DNA of 64,000 nt from the NCBI RefSeq assembly GCF_014170305.1, contig NZ_LZZT01000006.1, forward strand, positions 1-64,000, in the 5' to 3' direction. This DNA is from Achromobacter sp. UMC71 (GTDB lineage Bacteria; Pseudomonadota; Gammaproteobacteria; Burkholderiales; Burkholderiaceae_B). Position numbers and translations under genes: made by a program. The notes under the pieces were generated by a model that saw nothing but the letters and a program-made list of their open reading frames with translations, had not been told where the DNA came from and ran no database searches. Of the stretch, positions 33,432-43,085 are shown in pieces (position 1 is the stretch's first letter; every line of letters begins with the position of its first letter).

Positions 33432-33971
33432 TTAGTTACGGAACGGGAAGCTGAAGGCCGTCAACAGCGCCTTGGCTTCTTCGTCGGTCTTCGCGGAGGT
33501 GGTGATGCTGATGTTCAGCCCACGCAGCGCGTCGATCTTGTCGTACTCGATTTCGGGGAAAATGATCTGCTCTTTCACCCCGATGTTGTAGTTGCCACGG
33601 CCGTCGAACGCACGACCCGAGATACCGCGGAAGTCGCGCACGCGAGGCAGCGCAACCGCCACCAGGCGATCCAGGAATTCGTACATGCGTTGGCCACGCA
33701 GCGTGACCATGCAACCAATCGGGTAGTTTTCGCGGATCTTGAAACCGGCGATAGCCTTCTTGGTCTTCGTCACGACAGGCTTTTGGCCAGCGATCTTGGT
33801 CAGGTCACCCACAGCGTGCTCGATGACCTTCTTGTCCGACACAGCTTCCGAGACACCCATGTTCAGGGTGATCTTGGTGATGCGCGGCACTTCCATGACG
33901 CTCTTGTAGCCGAACTTGGCCTGCAGGTCGCCAGCGACCTTGTTCTTATAGAAATCTTGCAAACGAGACAT
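33432..33971 (-). CDS. rplE: 50S ribosomal protein L5
   Basis: The 179-aa 5S rRNA-binding protein has [35 protein letters not shown] and [20 protein letters not shown]. It lies in standard spc order. Confidence 0.98.
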   Translation of the reverse strand: MSRLQDFYKNKVAGDLQAKFGYKSVMEVPRITKITLNMGVSEAVSDKKVIEHAVGDLTKIAGQKPVVTKTKKAIAGFKIRENYPIGCMVTLRGQRMYEFLDRLVAVALPRVRDFRGISGRAFDGRGNYNIGVKEQIIFPEIEYDKIDALRGLNISITTSAKTDEEAKALLTAFSFPFRN

Positions 33972-33983
33972 GTCTTTCGCCCC

Positions 33984-34304
33984 TTACGCCTTGGCGCCGA
34001 CAACGGCACCATTGGAACGGAACACGCGAACCTTGCGGCCTTCGACTTCTTGCACGCCGACGCGGTCGCCACGACCGGTGGCGGGGTTGAAGAGCGCCAC
34101 ATTCGAGATGTGGATCGGCATGGTCTTTTCGACGATGCCACCCGGGTTGTTAGCCATCGGGTTGGCTTTCACGTGCTTCTTGACGACGTTGACGCCTTCG
34201 ACCAGGACGTGGTCGGCATCAACGCGAGCCAGCACGGTACCGCGACGCTTCTTGTCGCGGCCGGTCAGGACGATGACTTCGTCGCCTTTACGAATGTTGT
34301 TCAT
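33984..34304 (-). CDS. rplX: 50S ribosomal protein L24
   Basis: The 106-aa assembly initiator has the KOW motif near the start ([21 protein letters not shown]). It follows rplN by 11 nt. Confidence 0.97.
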   Translation of the reverse strand: MNNIRKGDEVIVLTGRDKKRRGTVLARVDADHVLVEGVNVVKKHVKANPMANNPGGIVEKTMPIHISNVALFNPATGRGDRVGVQEVEGRKVRVFRSNGAVVGAKA

Positions 34305-34315
34305 CGTAGGGCTCC

Positions 34316-34684
34316 TTACAGCACTTCCGGGGCCAGCGACACGATCTTCATGAACTTCTCGGTACGCAGTTCGCGCGTAACGGGTCCGAAGATGCGGGTG
34401 CCGATGGGCTCCAGCTTGGCGTTGAGCAACACGGCGGCATTGCCACCGAAACGAATCAGCGAACCGTCTTTACGGCGCACGCCCTTGGCGGTACGAACCA
34501 CCACGGCATTGTAAATTTCGCCTTTCTTGACGCGTCCGCGCGGAGCCGCATCTTTGACGCTCACCTTGATGATGTCGCCGATACCGGCATAACGGCGCTT
34601 GGAGCCACCGAGCACTTTAATGCACATGACATGACGCGCACCAGTGTTATCGGCCACGTCCAGCGTGGTCTGCATTTGGATCAT
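34316..34684 (-). CDS. rplN: 50S ribosomal protein L14
   Basis: The 122-aa protein begins [17 protein letters not shown] and has [19 protein letters not shown]. In most proteobacteria rplN follows rpsQ directly; here rpsQ is 13.6 kb away and rplN is the first gene after its own promoter. Confidence 0.98.
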   Translation of the reverse strand: MIQMQTTLDVADNTGARHVMCIKVLGGSKRRYAGIGDIIKVSVKDAAPRGRVKKGEIYNAVVVRTAKGVRRKDGSLIRFGGNAAVLLNAKLEPIGTRIFGPVTRELRTEKFMKIVSLAPEVL

Positions 34685-34928
34685 GATTTTTCCTGTTCCA
34701 ACTTAACTGGAAATACGGTTTTCCCCAAAAAGGGAACACTGCAATTCCTGCCAGTTTTGGTCCCGTCAGGTCAGCCGCCCTGCTTTATTGTTGGCTGGCT
34801 TCGAGCTCTCGCTTCAAAACCATCAACTGGTGGCAACGCAACGACCCTGGGTTGAAATCCTGCGGGTATTCCCCCAACACGTTGGCCCGGGCTAGTCCTG
34901 GCCAATCGACAATCTGGGAAAGCTGACC

Positions 34929-34957
34929 ATTCTAGCGTGGTTAGATTTTGAGCGCAA
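34929..34957 (-). promoter_or_regulatory. Sigma-70 promoter of the spc operon
   Basis: On the minus strand TTGCGC (34957-34952), 17-nt spacer, TAGAAT (34934-34929). Transcription would start near 34922, leaving a leader of about 240 nt before rplN. The gene-free stretch 34685-35035 holds this promoter and leader and nothing else that I can identify. Confidence 0.8.
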
Positions 34958-35035
34958 GCCCTTTGTTGAGTTAGTGAGCAAATACGCGACAGCGCCTGTG
35001 GAAAACTCGCCTCGAGAGGGCTTTCGAGGAAGGAG

Positions 35036-35800
35036 TTAATCCGCCCCCGTTTTATCCCGGTAGTAGTTGCGCTCCCAGGCGTCGTGATTTGCCTTGCCGC
35101 GGCGGATTTCGTCCGTGAAGGGCGCGGCCATCAGCACCAGGCGATTGAGCCAACGGATCGGGGCCCGGCAGGGGCGTTCGAAGTCCACGAACAGCACGGC
35201 GCGCGTGCCGTCGGTGTCATTGTGCACCTGGTGGGGATAGAGGTCGTCGAACACCACGGCCTCGCCCTCCTTCCAGCAATAACGCTCGCCGCCTACTTCG
35301 ATCCAGCAACGTTCGGCCGGTTCGGGCACCACCAGGCCCAGGTGCAGACGCAGGACCCCGTTGTACGGCCCGGTGTGCAGGGGGATCCGCTTGCCCGGCT
35401 CCAGGATGGAATAGAAGGCGGTGCGCAGGCCCGGGATGCCCTGCAGCGCCCGGGCGGTGGCCGGACAACGCGCCAGGTTGCGCGCGGAGCGCAGGCCGTA
35501 GCCCATGAAGACGAAGGTCTTCCACTGGTCGTCGGACGTGATCATGCCGACATCGGGGGACAGTTCATGGAAGGACGGCAGCTGCTGGCGCTCGGCCAAC
35601 AGGGCAACCAGTTCGGCGCGGATGGCGGGCGCCTGCGCCTCCAGGGCGGCCAGCCAGGGAAACTGGCTGTTCTTGAAGATCGGGCGGTCACCCACCAGGG
35701 ACGCCAGCGCGATGCGGTGGCGCAGCCAATCTATGAAACGGAAGAAAACGCGGGAATAGACACTGGGCTGGCTTGGCGGACGCGTATCGGCGGATTGCAC
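35036..35800 (-). CDS. Aspartyl/asparaginyl beta-hydroxylase-family dioxygenase (LpxO-like)
   Basis: This 254-aa Fe(II)/2-oxoglutarate dioxygenase shows the AspH-type core: LHTGPYNGVLRLHLGL (H142 iron ligand, H153 2-oxoglutarate contact) and FDDLYPHQVHNDTDGTRAVLFVDF (H190 second iron ligand, R200). LpxO members hydroxylate a secondary acyl chain of lipid A; others hydroxylate proteins or amino acids. LpxO-like is my preferred reading from length and layout, but the substrate is uncertain. The start is GTG without a clear ribosome site. It is divergent from the aldehyde dehydrogenase; a TCTATATAGA palindrome (35809-35818) lies just upstream. Confidence 0.8.
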   Translation of the reverse strand: MQSADTRPPSQPSVYSRVFFRFIDWLRHRIALASLVGDRPIFKNSQFPWLAALEAQAPAIRAELVALLAERQQLPSFHELSPDVGMITSDDQWKTFVFMGYGLRSARNLARCPATARALQGIPGLRTAFYSILEPGKRIPLHTGPYNGVLRLHLGLVVPEPAERCWIEVGGERYCWKEGEAVVFDDLYPHQVHNDTDGTRAVLFVDFERPCRAPIRWLNRLVLMAAPFTDEIRRGKANHDAWERNYYRDKTGAD

Positions 35801-35986
35801 AGTAGGTATCTATATAGACAGCCAAAGATGCACCATTTTGTCCATGGCGCCTGCCACATGCAAGTACCATCCATTGGCTCCTAGGCACCCGCCGGAATTG
35901 GACCTCCCCGCGGCCGGCAAGCTGGTTTAGACTGGCGTGGGCGACCGCGATCGCTACCCACTCCTATTTCGCAAGGAAAGACAGGC

Positions 35987-37414
35987 ATGTATGAACAGTT
36001 GGCGCTGTATATCGACGGCGAATTCGTCGCCGGCGAGGGCAGGCGCACCCAGGACGTCATCAACCCGGCCACGCTGGAAGTGCTCGGCCAGCTGCCTCAC
36101 GCCACTGAAGCGGATCTGGACCGCGCGCTAGCCGCCGCCCAGCGCGCGTTCGAATCATGGAAGAAGTCTTCTCCCATGGATCGCTCCGCCATCCTGCGCA
36201 AGGTCGCCACCCTGTCGCGCGAGCGCGCCAAGGAAATCGGCCGCAACATGACGCTGGACCAGGGCAAGCCGCTGGCCGAGGCGGTGGGCGAAGTCACTTC
36301 CTGCGCCGAGCACGCCGATTGGCATGCCGAGGAATGCCGCCGCATCTACGGCCGCGTGATTCCCCCGCGCAATCCCGATGTGCGCCAGATCGTTGTGCGT
36401 GAACCCATCGGCGTCTGCGCCGCCTTCACGCCCTGGAACTTCCCGTACAACCAGGCCATCCGCAAGATCGCCGCCGCGCTCGGCGCCGGCTGCACGGTGG
36501 TGCTGAAGGGTCCTGAAGACTCGCCCAGCGCCGTCATGGCCATCGCCCGCATGTTCCACGACGCCGGCCTGCCCAAGGGTTGCCTGAACATCGTCTGGGG
36601 CGAGCCCGCCAAGATTTCCGACTACCTGATCCGTTCACCCATCGTACGCAAGGTCTCGTTCACCGGCTCCGTGCCGGTGGGCAAGCAGCTGGCCGCGCTG
36701 GCCGGCGCGCACATGAAGCGCGTCACCATGGAACTGGGCGGCCATTCGCCCGTGCTGGTGTTCGACGACGCGGACATCGATCGCGCCGCCACCATGCTGG
36801 CCAAGTTCAAGGTCCGCAACGCCGGCCAGGTCTGCGTTTCGCCGACCCGCTTCTACGTGCAGAACGGCGCCTACGAGCAGTTCCTGGCGCGCTTCACCGA
36901 AGTGCTCAAGAACATCAAGGTCGGCGACGGCCTGGAAGCGGGCACCGACATGGGCCCGTTGGCGCACGAACGCCGCGTTCCCGCCATGAGCGCCTTCATC
37001 GACGACGCCAAGAAGCACGGCGGCAAGGTGGTGGTGGGCGGCGGCCCGCTGGATCGCAAGGGCTTCTTCTTCGCCCCCACGGTCGTCACCGACCTGCCCG
37101 ACAACTCCATGCTGATGACCGAAGAACCCTTCGGTCCGGTGGCGCCGGTGGTCCGCTTCACCGACACCGATGAAGTGCTGGCGCGCGCCAACAGCCTGCC
37201 GTTCGGCCTGTCGTCCTACGTGTTCACCAACTCGCTGCAGACCGCCACCAAGGTCTCCAACGGCCTGGAAGCCGGCATGGTCAACATCAACCATTTCGGC
37301 AGCGCGCTGGCCGAGACCCCGTTCGGCGGCATCAAGGACAGCGGCATCGGCAGCGAAGGCGGCCTCGAAACGTTCGATGGGTACCTGGTCACGAAGTTCA
37401 TCACGCACATCTGA
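35987..37414 (+). CDS. NAD(P)-dependent aldehyde dehydrogenase, succinate-semialdehyde type
   Basis: This 475-aa enzyme oxidises an aldehyde to the acid. The general base E249 ([17 protein letters not shown]), the catalytic C283 ([13 protein letters not shown]) and the cofactor segment [10 protein letters not shown] with [11 protein letters not shown] are present. It resembles GabD-like succinate-semialdehyde dehydrogenases, but the substrate is not proven. AAGGAAAG lies before the ATG. It stands alone between the divergent dioxygenase and its own terminator. Confidence 0.9.
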   Translation: MYEQLALYIDGEFVAGEGRRTQDVINPATLEVLGQLPHATEADLDRALAAAQRAFESWKKSSPMDRSAILRKVATLSRERAKEIGRNMTLDQGKPLAEAVGEVTSCAEHADWHAEECRRIYGRVIPPRNPDVRQIVVREPIGVCAAFTPWNFPYNQAIRKIAAALGAGCTVVLKGPEDSPSAVMAIARMFHDAGLPKGCLNIVWGEPAKISDYLIRSPIVRKVSFTGSVPVGKQLAALAGAHMKRVTMELGGHSPVLVFDDADIDRAATMLAKFKVRNAGQVCVSPTRFYVQNGAYEQFLARFTEVLKNIKVGDGLEAGTDMGPLAHERRVPAMSAFIDDAKKHGGKVVVGGGPLDRKGFFFAPTVVTDLPDNSMLMTEEPFGPVAPVVRFTDTDEVLARANSLPFGLSSYVFTNSLQTATKVSNGLEAGMVNINHFGSALAETPFGGIKDSGIGSEGGLETFDGYLVTKFITHI

Positions 37415-37433
37415 TCGGCGCGTCCGTCAGTCC

Positions 37434-37462
37434 AAAAAAAGCCCCGCAAGGGGCTTTTTTTT
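37434..37462 (+). terminator. Terminator of the aldehyde dehydrogenase gene
   Basis: AGCCCC (37440-37445), loop GCAA, GGGGCT (37450-37455) followed by T through 37462. An A-run precedes the stem. Confidence 0.92.
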
Positions 37463-37621
37463 CGCCTGGGGCAATGCATCGCGGAGCAAGTATTTTGGCG
37501 CCATTCTTTCATCACCCTGTCATCCTGGACAGCGAGGATTGCGCCTCGCTCGCGGGCGCGACATCCCAGGAACGGGGAGACGGCCGCCTGTAGAAAAACT
37601 TGTTCCGAAAAGAGAAGCCCC

Positions 37622-39775
37622 ATGAATCGATATCAACGATGCGCCCGCTCCGCGGGTGCCATCGCGCTTTCCGCGTTCCTGGCCGCCTGCGGCGGCGACA
37701 AGGATGACGACGATGACAAAAAGCCCGTCGCGGAAACGCCGATCGCGCAGCCTGCCGCTGTCCAGATCGCCTTCATGCCGGACATCCACTTCCATGACAT
37801 CTATGCGGATTTCAAGGATGGTTCGTTCCCCGGCATCCCCAATCCGAAGCGCGGCGACAACGCCACCATCCGCACGATGTATGCGCAGCTGACCTCGACG
37901 CGGCTGTTCAATGAAAACTACTTTGCCTTCCTGGCGGCGCTGGACGACGCGGCAACGCGCGGCGTGAAGTTCATCGCCCTGCCCGGCGACTTCTCGGACG
38001 ACGGTCAACCGGTGCACATGCGCGGCTTGGTCAAGGTGATGGACGAGTACGCTACCAAGTACGGCATCCAGTTCTTCGCCGCCCCCGGCAATCATGACCC
38101 GGTGCGCCCCTTCAACCAGGCCAACGGCAAGAGCGATTATCTGGGCCTGGACCCGGTGAGCGGCGCCATCGGCTTCTCGCAGCCCATCTACAGCCGCGGC
38201 GGCAACGCGGCCTGCAGCACGCCGTACGCCGGCGACTGGGCTCGTGTGGGCGATACCTACTGCACCGAGGAAGTGCTGCACATGGGCTACGCGGGCATCA
38301 CCGATGCCCTGGCCCAGCATGGCTTCATGCCCAAGCCCCAGTATGTGTATTACGAAACCCCGTACAGCACGTACAAGTACGAAGACTACAACTACAACAC
38401 CGCGGTCGCGCAAGCCGGCTGGATCAATCGCCAGTACGAAATCTGCGCGCAGGGCACCGGCGGCCCCAACAAGCCGGCGAACTACACGTTCTGCAAGATG
38501 GTGCCGGACACGTCCTACGTGGTCGAACCGGTCAAGGGTGTATGGCTGGTCGGCCTGGACGCAAACGTCTACGTGCCGACGGGCAACGGCCCGAACGATT
38601 TCACCGGCTCGGGAGATCAGGGCTACAACAAGATGCTCACCCACAAGTCCCACGTGATCAAGTGGCTGGCGGATGTAGTGGCGCGCGGCAAGGCACAGGG
38701 CAAGCAGGTGATCGCGTTCAGCCATTTCCCGATGACGGAATTCTTCAACGGCGCGTCCGATGACATCGAGGCGCTGCTGGGCGCCAACAAAATGCAGATG
38801 GTGCGCCGTCCGGCGGAGAACACCACGCGTGCGCTGGCCGAGACCGGACTGAAGGTGCACGTGGGCGGCCATATGCACTTCAATGACATGGCGGTGCGCA
38901 CCTACGGCGGCGACAAGGCGCTGTTCAACATCCAGGCGCCGTCCATGGCGGCCTATGTGCCGGCCTACAAGCTCATGACGATGCAAAGCGCCAGCGAGAT
39001 CGAAGTGCAGACGATCCGCCTGGACAAGGTGCCGCGTTTTGACGAGCTGTTTGACCTGTACCGTGCCGAAAACGCGTACGACGTGCCGCCGCGCTGGAAC
39101 GTGTCCATCCTGGACGCCAAGGACTACGGTGACTTCAACTACCGCTACATGAGCGAACTGGTGCGCCTGCGCCTGCTGAACGACGACTGGCGCTGCGAAA
39201 TGCGCGAGCTGGTCAAGAGCCCCCTGACCGGTGCCGACATGCTTGTCCTGTCGCAACTGCGCACCACCGTGACCCTGGCGGAACTGAAGAACACCGGCAA
39301 TCAGAACAAGCTGACACCCGAGTTCTTCAACTGCCTGTATGCCGCGGGCGGCCCGAACGCCAGCAACCCCGCCTATGCCGCGGATCTTGCCGATGCCGAA
39401 ACCCGCGCGCAAGCGCTGGCGCAGGCCCATGGCATGCGGCTGACGGACTTCGCCAAATGGCAGGCGCTGGATCTGGCCGGCGATTTCGTGCGCCTGGCCA
39501 ACGCCGGCGACCTGGCCTATGCCGATATCCCGGCCCAGCGCGCCAGCCAGTACAAACTGCTGGCCCAGGCGCTGAGCCAGACCAATGCCGGCCTGCAGCT
39601 CAATGGCGACCGGGTCAGCGATGCGAATACCCTGGCCGACATGTTCAAGGCGCGCTTCAAGCCGCTAATGGCGATCATGCTGAAGCTGGCCGACGGCCTG
39701 CCGTCCGAGCACATCCGCCTGGACCTCAAGAGCAACAGCGTCGTCAATCTGTCGACGCAGCCCTCGCCCTTCTAA
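37622..39775 (+). CDS. Lipoprotein metallophosphoesterase
   Basis: The 717-aa protein has a lipoprotein signal peptide (lipobox LAAC, C23) and then an acidic linker (GGDKDDDDDKK). The calcineurin-like core is complete: PDIHFHD (D54, H56), LPGDFSDDG (D123), APGNHDP (N157, H158), AFSHFP and GGHMHFND. It should be a periplasmic, membrane-anchored two-metal phosphoesterase. Residues beyond about 450 are not part of the core and match no domain I recognise. It stands alone, with a terminator behind; the substrate is unknown. Confidence 0.88.
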   Translation: MNRYQRCARSAGAIALSAFLAACGGDKDDDDDKKPVAETPIAQPAAVQIAFMPDIHFHDIYADFKDGSFPGIPNPKRGDNATIRTMYAQLTSTRLFNENYFAFLAALDDAATRGVKFIALPGDFSDDGQPVHMRGLVKVMDEYATKYGIQFFAAPGNHDPVRPFNQANGKSDYLGLDPVSGAIGFSQPIYSRGGNAACSTPYAGDWARVGDTYCTEEVLHMGYAGITDALAQHGFMPKPQYVYYETPYSTYKYEDYNYNTAVAQAGWINRQYEICAQGTGGPNKPANYTFCKMVPDTSYVVEPVKGVWLVGLDANVYVPTGNGPNDFTGSGDQGYNKMLTHKSHVIKWLADVVARGKAQGKQVIAFSHFPMTEFFNGASDDIEALLGANKMQMVRRPAENTTRALAETGLKVHVGGHMHFNDMAVRTYGGDKALFNIQAPSMAAYVPAYKLMTMQSASEIEVQTIRLDKVPRFDELFDLYRAENAYDVPPRWNVSILDAKDYGDFNYRYMSELVRLRLLNDDWRCEMRELVKSPLTGADMLVLSQLRTTVTLAELKNTGNQNKLTPEFFNCLYAAGGPNASNPAYAADLADAETRAQALAQAHGMRLTDFAKWQALDLAGDFVRLANAGDLAYADIPAQRASQYKLLAQALSQTNAGLQLNGDRVSDANTLADMFKARFKPLMAIMLKLADGLPSEHIRLDLKSNSVVNLSTQPSPF

Positions 39776-39810
39776 TCGGCCACGCCGGCATTCACGCCGG
39801 CGGATAAGAC

Positions 39811-39836
39811 AAGGCCCGCGCAAGCGGGCCTTTTTT
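39811..39836. terminator. Terminator after the metallophosphoesterase gene
   Basis: AAGGCCCGC (39811-39819), loop GCAA, GCGGGCC (39824-39830) followed by six T. The gene on the other strand (araC type) ends 22 nt away and may share it. Confidence 0.9.
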
Positions 39837-39858
39837 CGGCTGACGCATCAGCAGGACG

Positions 39859-40818
39859 CTAGCCGCGCGCCCGCCATTCCCGCGGCGACATGCCGAAGCG
39901 TTGCTTGAACAGCCGGCTGAAATGCGAGGGGTGCGCAAAACCCGCCTGGTACGCCAGCTCGGCGATACCTCGATGGCGTTGCGCCGGATTGAGCAGCAAA
40001 TCGCGGCAACGCTCCAGGCGCTGGTCGAACACGAAGCTTTCCACCGACACGCCGCCCGCCTGGAAAATGCGGTGCAGGTAGGCAACCGACAGGCCGCAAC
40101 CCTGCGCGACCCGCTGGGGCGACAGCGCCGGATCGGCCAGGTGCTGGCGGATGTAGGCCATGGCCCGCTGCCGATGCGCCACCGTGACGCTGCTATCGGA
40201 CGCCGAGGCATGGCTTTGCCCCGGTTGCACTAGGAACAGCACGATCAAGTCGATCAACCGTTCACCCAGCTCGGCGGCTTCGGCCGCCGTCCAGCCATCC
40301 AACCCCTTGAACAGGTGGTCCATGTAGCTGGCCAGCATCGCGCCCCGTGGCGTGCCGTCGTCGACGCGCAGCTTGTAGAACGGCTCGATACGCGAATCAC
40401 GCTGCGACAGCGCGCTGCGCGGAAACGACACGCTCAGGCTGCGATAACCTTCAGCGCCCAAGGCGGTGGCCTGATAGGGCAGGCTCTGGTTCATCAGATA
40501 GACGCAGCCCGGCTCGACCTGGAACTCGCGGCCCTGGCGCTGCACCGCCAGCGGGCCCGCCAGAGGCAGTCCGAACGTGTAGAACTCCTGGTCCAGGTGC
40601 GACACATTGCCGGCCGTGCGCTCCAGCTTCTGTCCCTGATAGTGCAGGTCGTTGAACTGCAGGCTGGCCCGCCGCGCATAGCGCACATGGCCGGCGAAAC
40701 GGCCAGCGTGGCCCTGGTGCACCTCGAACGGGCCGAAGGCATCCGACAGGGCCGCGCGCCATTGCTCGCAGCGCTCGGCGCCGGCGGTGCCGGAAATGGC
40801 GAATTCCGTGTCGGACAT
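39859..40818 (-). CDS. AraC-family transcriptional regulator
   Basis: The 319-aa protein has a C-terminal AraC/XylS DNA-binding domain with two helix-turn-helices (about residues 215-319: RVAQGCGLSVAYLHRIFQ and IAELAYQAGFAHPSHFSRLFKQRFG). The N-terminal part is a cupin-like effector and dimerisation domain (LQFNDLHYQGQKLERT). It is divergent from the hydrolase-Liv operon and is the likely regulator of it; the inducer is probably the substrate of that operon (inference). Confidence 0.92.
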   Translation of the reverse strand: MSDTEFAISGTAGAERCEQWRAALSDAFGPFEVHQGHAGRFAGHVRYARRASLQFNDLHYQGQKLERTAGNVSHLDQEFYTFGLPLAGPLAVQRQGREFQVEPGCVYLMNQSLPYQATALGAEGYRSLSVSFPRSALSQRDSRIEPFYKLRVDDGTPRGAMLASYMDHLFKGLDGWTAAEAAELGERLIDLIVLFLVQPGQSHASASDSSVTVAHRQRAMAYIRQHLADPALSPQRVAQGCGLSVAYLHRIFQAGGVSVESFVFDQRLERCRDLLLNPAQRHRGIAELAYQAGFAHPSHFSRLFKQRFGMSPREWRARG

Positions 40819-40914
40819 GGCGCGGTCTCCTGGTTCGCGGGGGTCGGGCGGGGTGCGCTTGTGATCGAGCGTCTACATATTCTTGACTCACCCTGCCGCG
40901 GGCGGTCTGGCGCA

Positions 40915-40944
40915 TTGTGGCCACGCCCGGCGCAAGTCTATATT
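40915..40944 (+). promoter_or_regulatory. Predicted promoter of the hydrolase-Liv operon
   Basis: TTGTGG (40915-40920), 18-nt spacer, TATATT (40939-40944). GTGGCCAC at the -35 edge is palindromic. The weak -35 fits an activator-dependent promoter, in line with the divergent AraC gene. Confidence 0.5.
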
Positions 40945-40987
40945 CAGCCGGATAAGCATACAACCTGGACAACCCGGGAGGAGACTC

Positions 40988-41884
40988 ATGGCCCACGCAC
41001 CCGCCCAGGCCGCCCGCCACACACCGGCTTCGCGCTATCTGCGCTGCGAAGGCCGCGAACTGCACTATACCGAGTGGGGCAGCCCCGGCGCCCCCGCCCT
41101 CATCATGTGGCACGGCCTGGCCAGGACCGGCCGTGATTTCGACGAGCTGGCGCAAGCGCTCGCCGGCGACTACCGCATCATCTGCCCCGACACAATCGGG
41201 CGCGGCCTGTCGCAATGGAGCCCGGAGCCCGTCGCCGAATACCGGCTGGATTTCTACGCCCAGCTGGCGCGCGCCCTGGTCGACGGCCTGTCGCTCGCGC
41301 AAGTGCGCTGGGTGGGTACGTCGATGGGCGGCGCCACCGGCATGCTCGCGGCGGCCACCACGCTGAAGGACCGCATTTCGCACCTGGTGGTCAACGACAT
41401 CGGCCCGTCGCTGCCGCAAGCCGCCATCGAGCGCATTCTGGCTTACGCCGGCAATCCGCCCGCCTTCGATACCGTCACCGAACTGGAAACCTGGCTGCGC
41501 GCCGCCTACAAACCCTACGGCTGGCAAAGCGACGAGCAATGGCGCCGCATGGCTGAAACGTCGGTGCGCCGCCTGCCCGACGGCCGCGTCACCGCACATT
41601 ACGACCCAGCCATCGTGGGCCAGTTCAGCCACCATCCTACGGACTACGAACGCTGGACGGAGTACGACAGCCTGCGTCTTCCGCTGCTGCTGCTGCGCGG
41701 CGCCGATTCCGACCTGCTGCTGCCCGACGTCGCCGACGCCATGACCCGGCGCGGTCCGCGCGCCCAACGTATCGACTTCCCCGATTGCGGCCACGCCCCG
41801 GCCTTGAACATCGCGCCGCAGATCGACGCCATCCGCCGCTTTCTCGCCACGCCGGCCGCCAACGCAGCGGCCGGCAACCTCTAG
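40988..41884 (+). CDS. Alpha/beta hydrolase
   Basis: The 298-aa cytoplasmic enzyme has the catalytic triad S112 (GTSMGG elbow), D240 (RGADSDLLLPD) and H269 (DCGHAPAL), and the oxyanion HG (MWHGLARTG). It is probably an esterase, lactonase or C-C hydrolase. The ATG at 40988 follows GGGAGGAG. It starts 16 nt upstream of the transporter genes, which suggests that its substrate or product is what the transporter imports. Confidence 0.9.
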   Translation: MAHAPAQAARHTPASRYLRCEGRELHYTEWGSPGAPALIMWHGLARTGRDFDELAQALAGDYRIICPDTIGRGLSQWSPEPVAEYRLDFYAQLARALVDGLSLAQVRWVGTSMGGATGMLAAATTLKDRISHLVVNDIGPSLPQAAIERILAYAGNPPAFDTVTELETWLRAAYKPYGWQSDEQWRRMAETSVRRLPDGRVTAHYDPAIVGQFSHHPTDYERWTEYDSLRLPLLLLRGADSDLLLPDVADAMTRRGPRAQRIDFPDCGHAPALNIAPQIDAIRRFLATPAANAAAGNL

Positions 41885-41900
41885 GAACTAGGAGACACCC

Positions 41901-43073
41901 ATGAAACGCCTCTTGCTCGCCACGCTGGCCGGCCTGTGCCTGAGTTCCGCCGCGGCGGCCAAGGATTTCGTCGTGGCGCATGTCTACGACAAGACGGGTC
42001 CACTGGAGGCCTATGCCAAACAGACCCACAACGGCCTGATGCTCGGCCTGGAATATGCGACCCAAGGCAGCATGACGGTGTCCGGCCGCAAGATCCGCGT
42101 CATCGAGAAGGACACGCAGGGCAAGCCGGACGTCGCGCGCGCCCAGCTCGCCTCCGCCTACGCCGACGACAACGCCGACATCGCCGTGGGCCCCACGTCG
42201 TCGGGCGTGGCGTTGGCCATGCTGCCGATCGCCGAGGAATATGAAAAGATCCTGCTGGTGGAGCCCGCGGTCGCGGATTCAATCACCGGCGACAAGTGGA
42301 ACAAGTACATCTTCCGCACCGGTCGCAACTCGTCGCAAGACGCCATCGCCAACGCGGTCGCGTTCGATCAGCCGGGCACCTCCATCGCCATGCTGGCGCA
42401 GGACTATGCGTTCGGCCGCGATGGCGTCAAGGCGTTCAAGGGCGCCCTCAAGCAAGCCAAGATCGTGCACGAGGAATACCTGCCGGCCAACGCCACAGAT
42501 TTCACGGCCGGCGCCCAACGCCTGTTCGACGCGCTCAAGGACAAGCCTGGCCGCAAGATCATCTTCATCCTCTGGGCCGGCGCGGGCAATCCGTTCAAGA
42601 TTGCCGACCTGGACCCCAAGCGCTTCGGCATCGAAATCGCCACGGGCGGCAACACCCTGGCCGCCATGACGCCGCTCAAGCCGCTGGCCGGCATGGAAGG
42701 CGCGACGTATTACTACTACGGCATTCCCAAGAACCCGATCAACGACTGGCTCGTGGCCGAACACCAGAAGCGCTATGGCCAGCCGCCGGACTTCTTCACC
42801 GCGGGCGGCATGTCGGCCGGCATCGCACTGGTCACCGCATTGAACAAGACCGCCGGCAAGTCCGAGACGGATACGCTTATCAAGGCGATGGAAGGCATGA
42901 GCTTCGATACGCCCAAGGGCAAGATGACCTTCCGCCCGGAAGACCATCAGGCTATGCAGTCGATGTACCACTTCCGCATCAAGAACGATCCGTCGGTGCC
43001 GTGGGCCGTGCAGGACCTGGTCAAGGAAATCACGCCCGACCAGATGGCGGTGCCCATCCAGAACAAACGCTGA
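41901..43073 (+). CDS. ABC transporter substrate-binding protein, LivJ-type
   Basis: The 390-aa periplasmic receptor has a Sec signal peptide (about 20 residues, ending AAAA) and a type-I two-lobe fold of the Peripla_BP_6 family (VGPTSSGVALAMLPIAEE in the ligand region). Members bind branched-chain amino acids, amides, urea or aromatic acids; the ligand here is not determinable. It is the second gene of a six-gene operon. Confidence 0.92.
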   Translation: MKRLLLATLAGLCLSSAAAAKDFVVAHVYDKTGPLEAYAKQTHNGLMLGLEYATQGSMTVSGRKIRVIEKDTQGKPDVARAQLASAYADDNADIAVGPTSSGVALAMLPIAEEYEKILLVEPAVADSITGDKWNKYIFRTGRNSSQDAIANAVAFDQPGTSIAMLAQDYAFGRDGVKAFKGALKQAKIVHEEYLPANATDFTAGAQRLFDALKDKPGRKIIFILWAGAGNPFKIADLDPKRFGIEIATGGNTLAAMTPLKPLAGMEGATYYYYGIPKNPINDWLVAEHQKRYGQPPDFFTAGGMSAGIALVTALNKTAGKSETDTLIKAMEGMSFDTPKGKMTFRPEDHQAMQSMYHFRIKNDPSVPWAVQDLVKEITPDQMAVPIQNKR

Positions 43074-43085
43074 GCCCTGGCCTTC

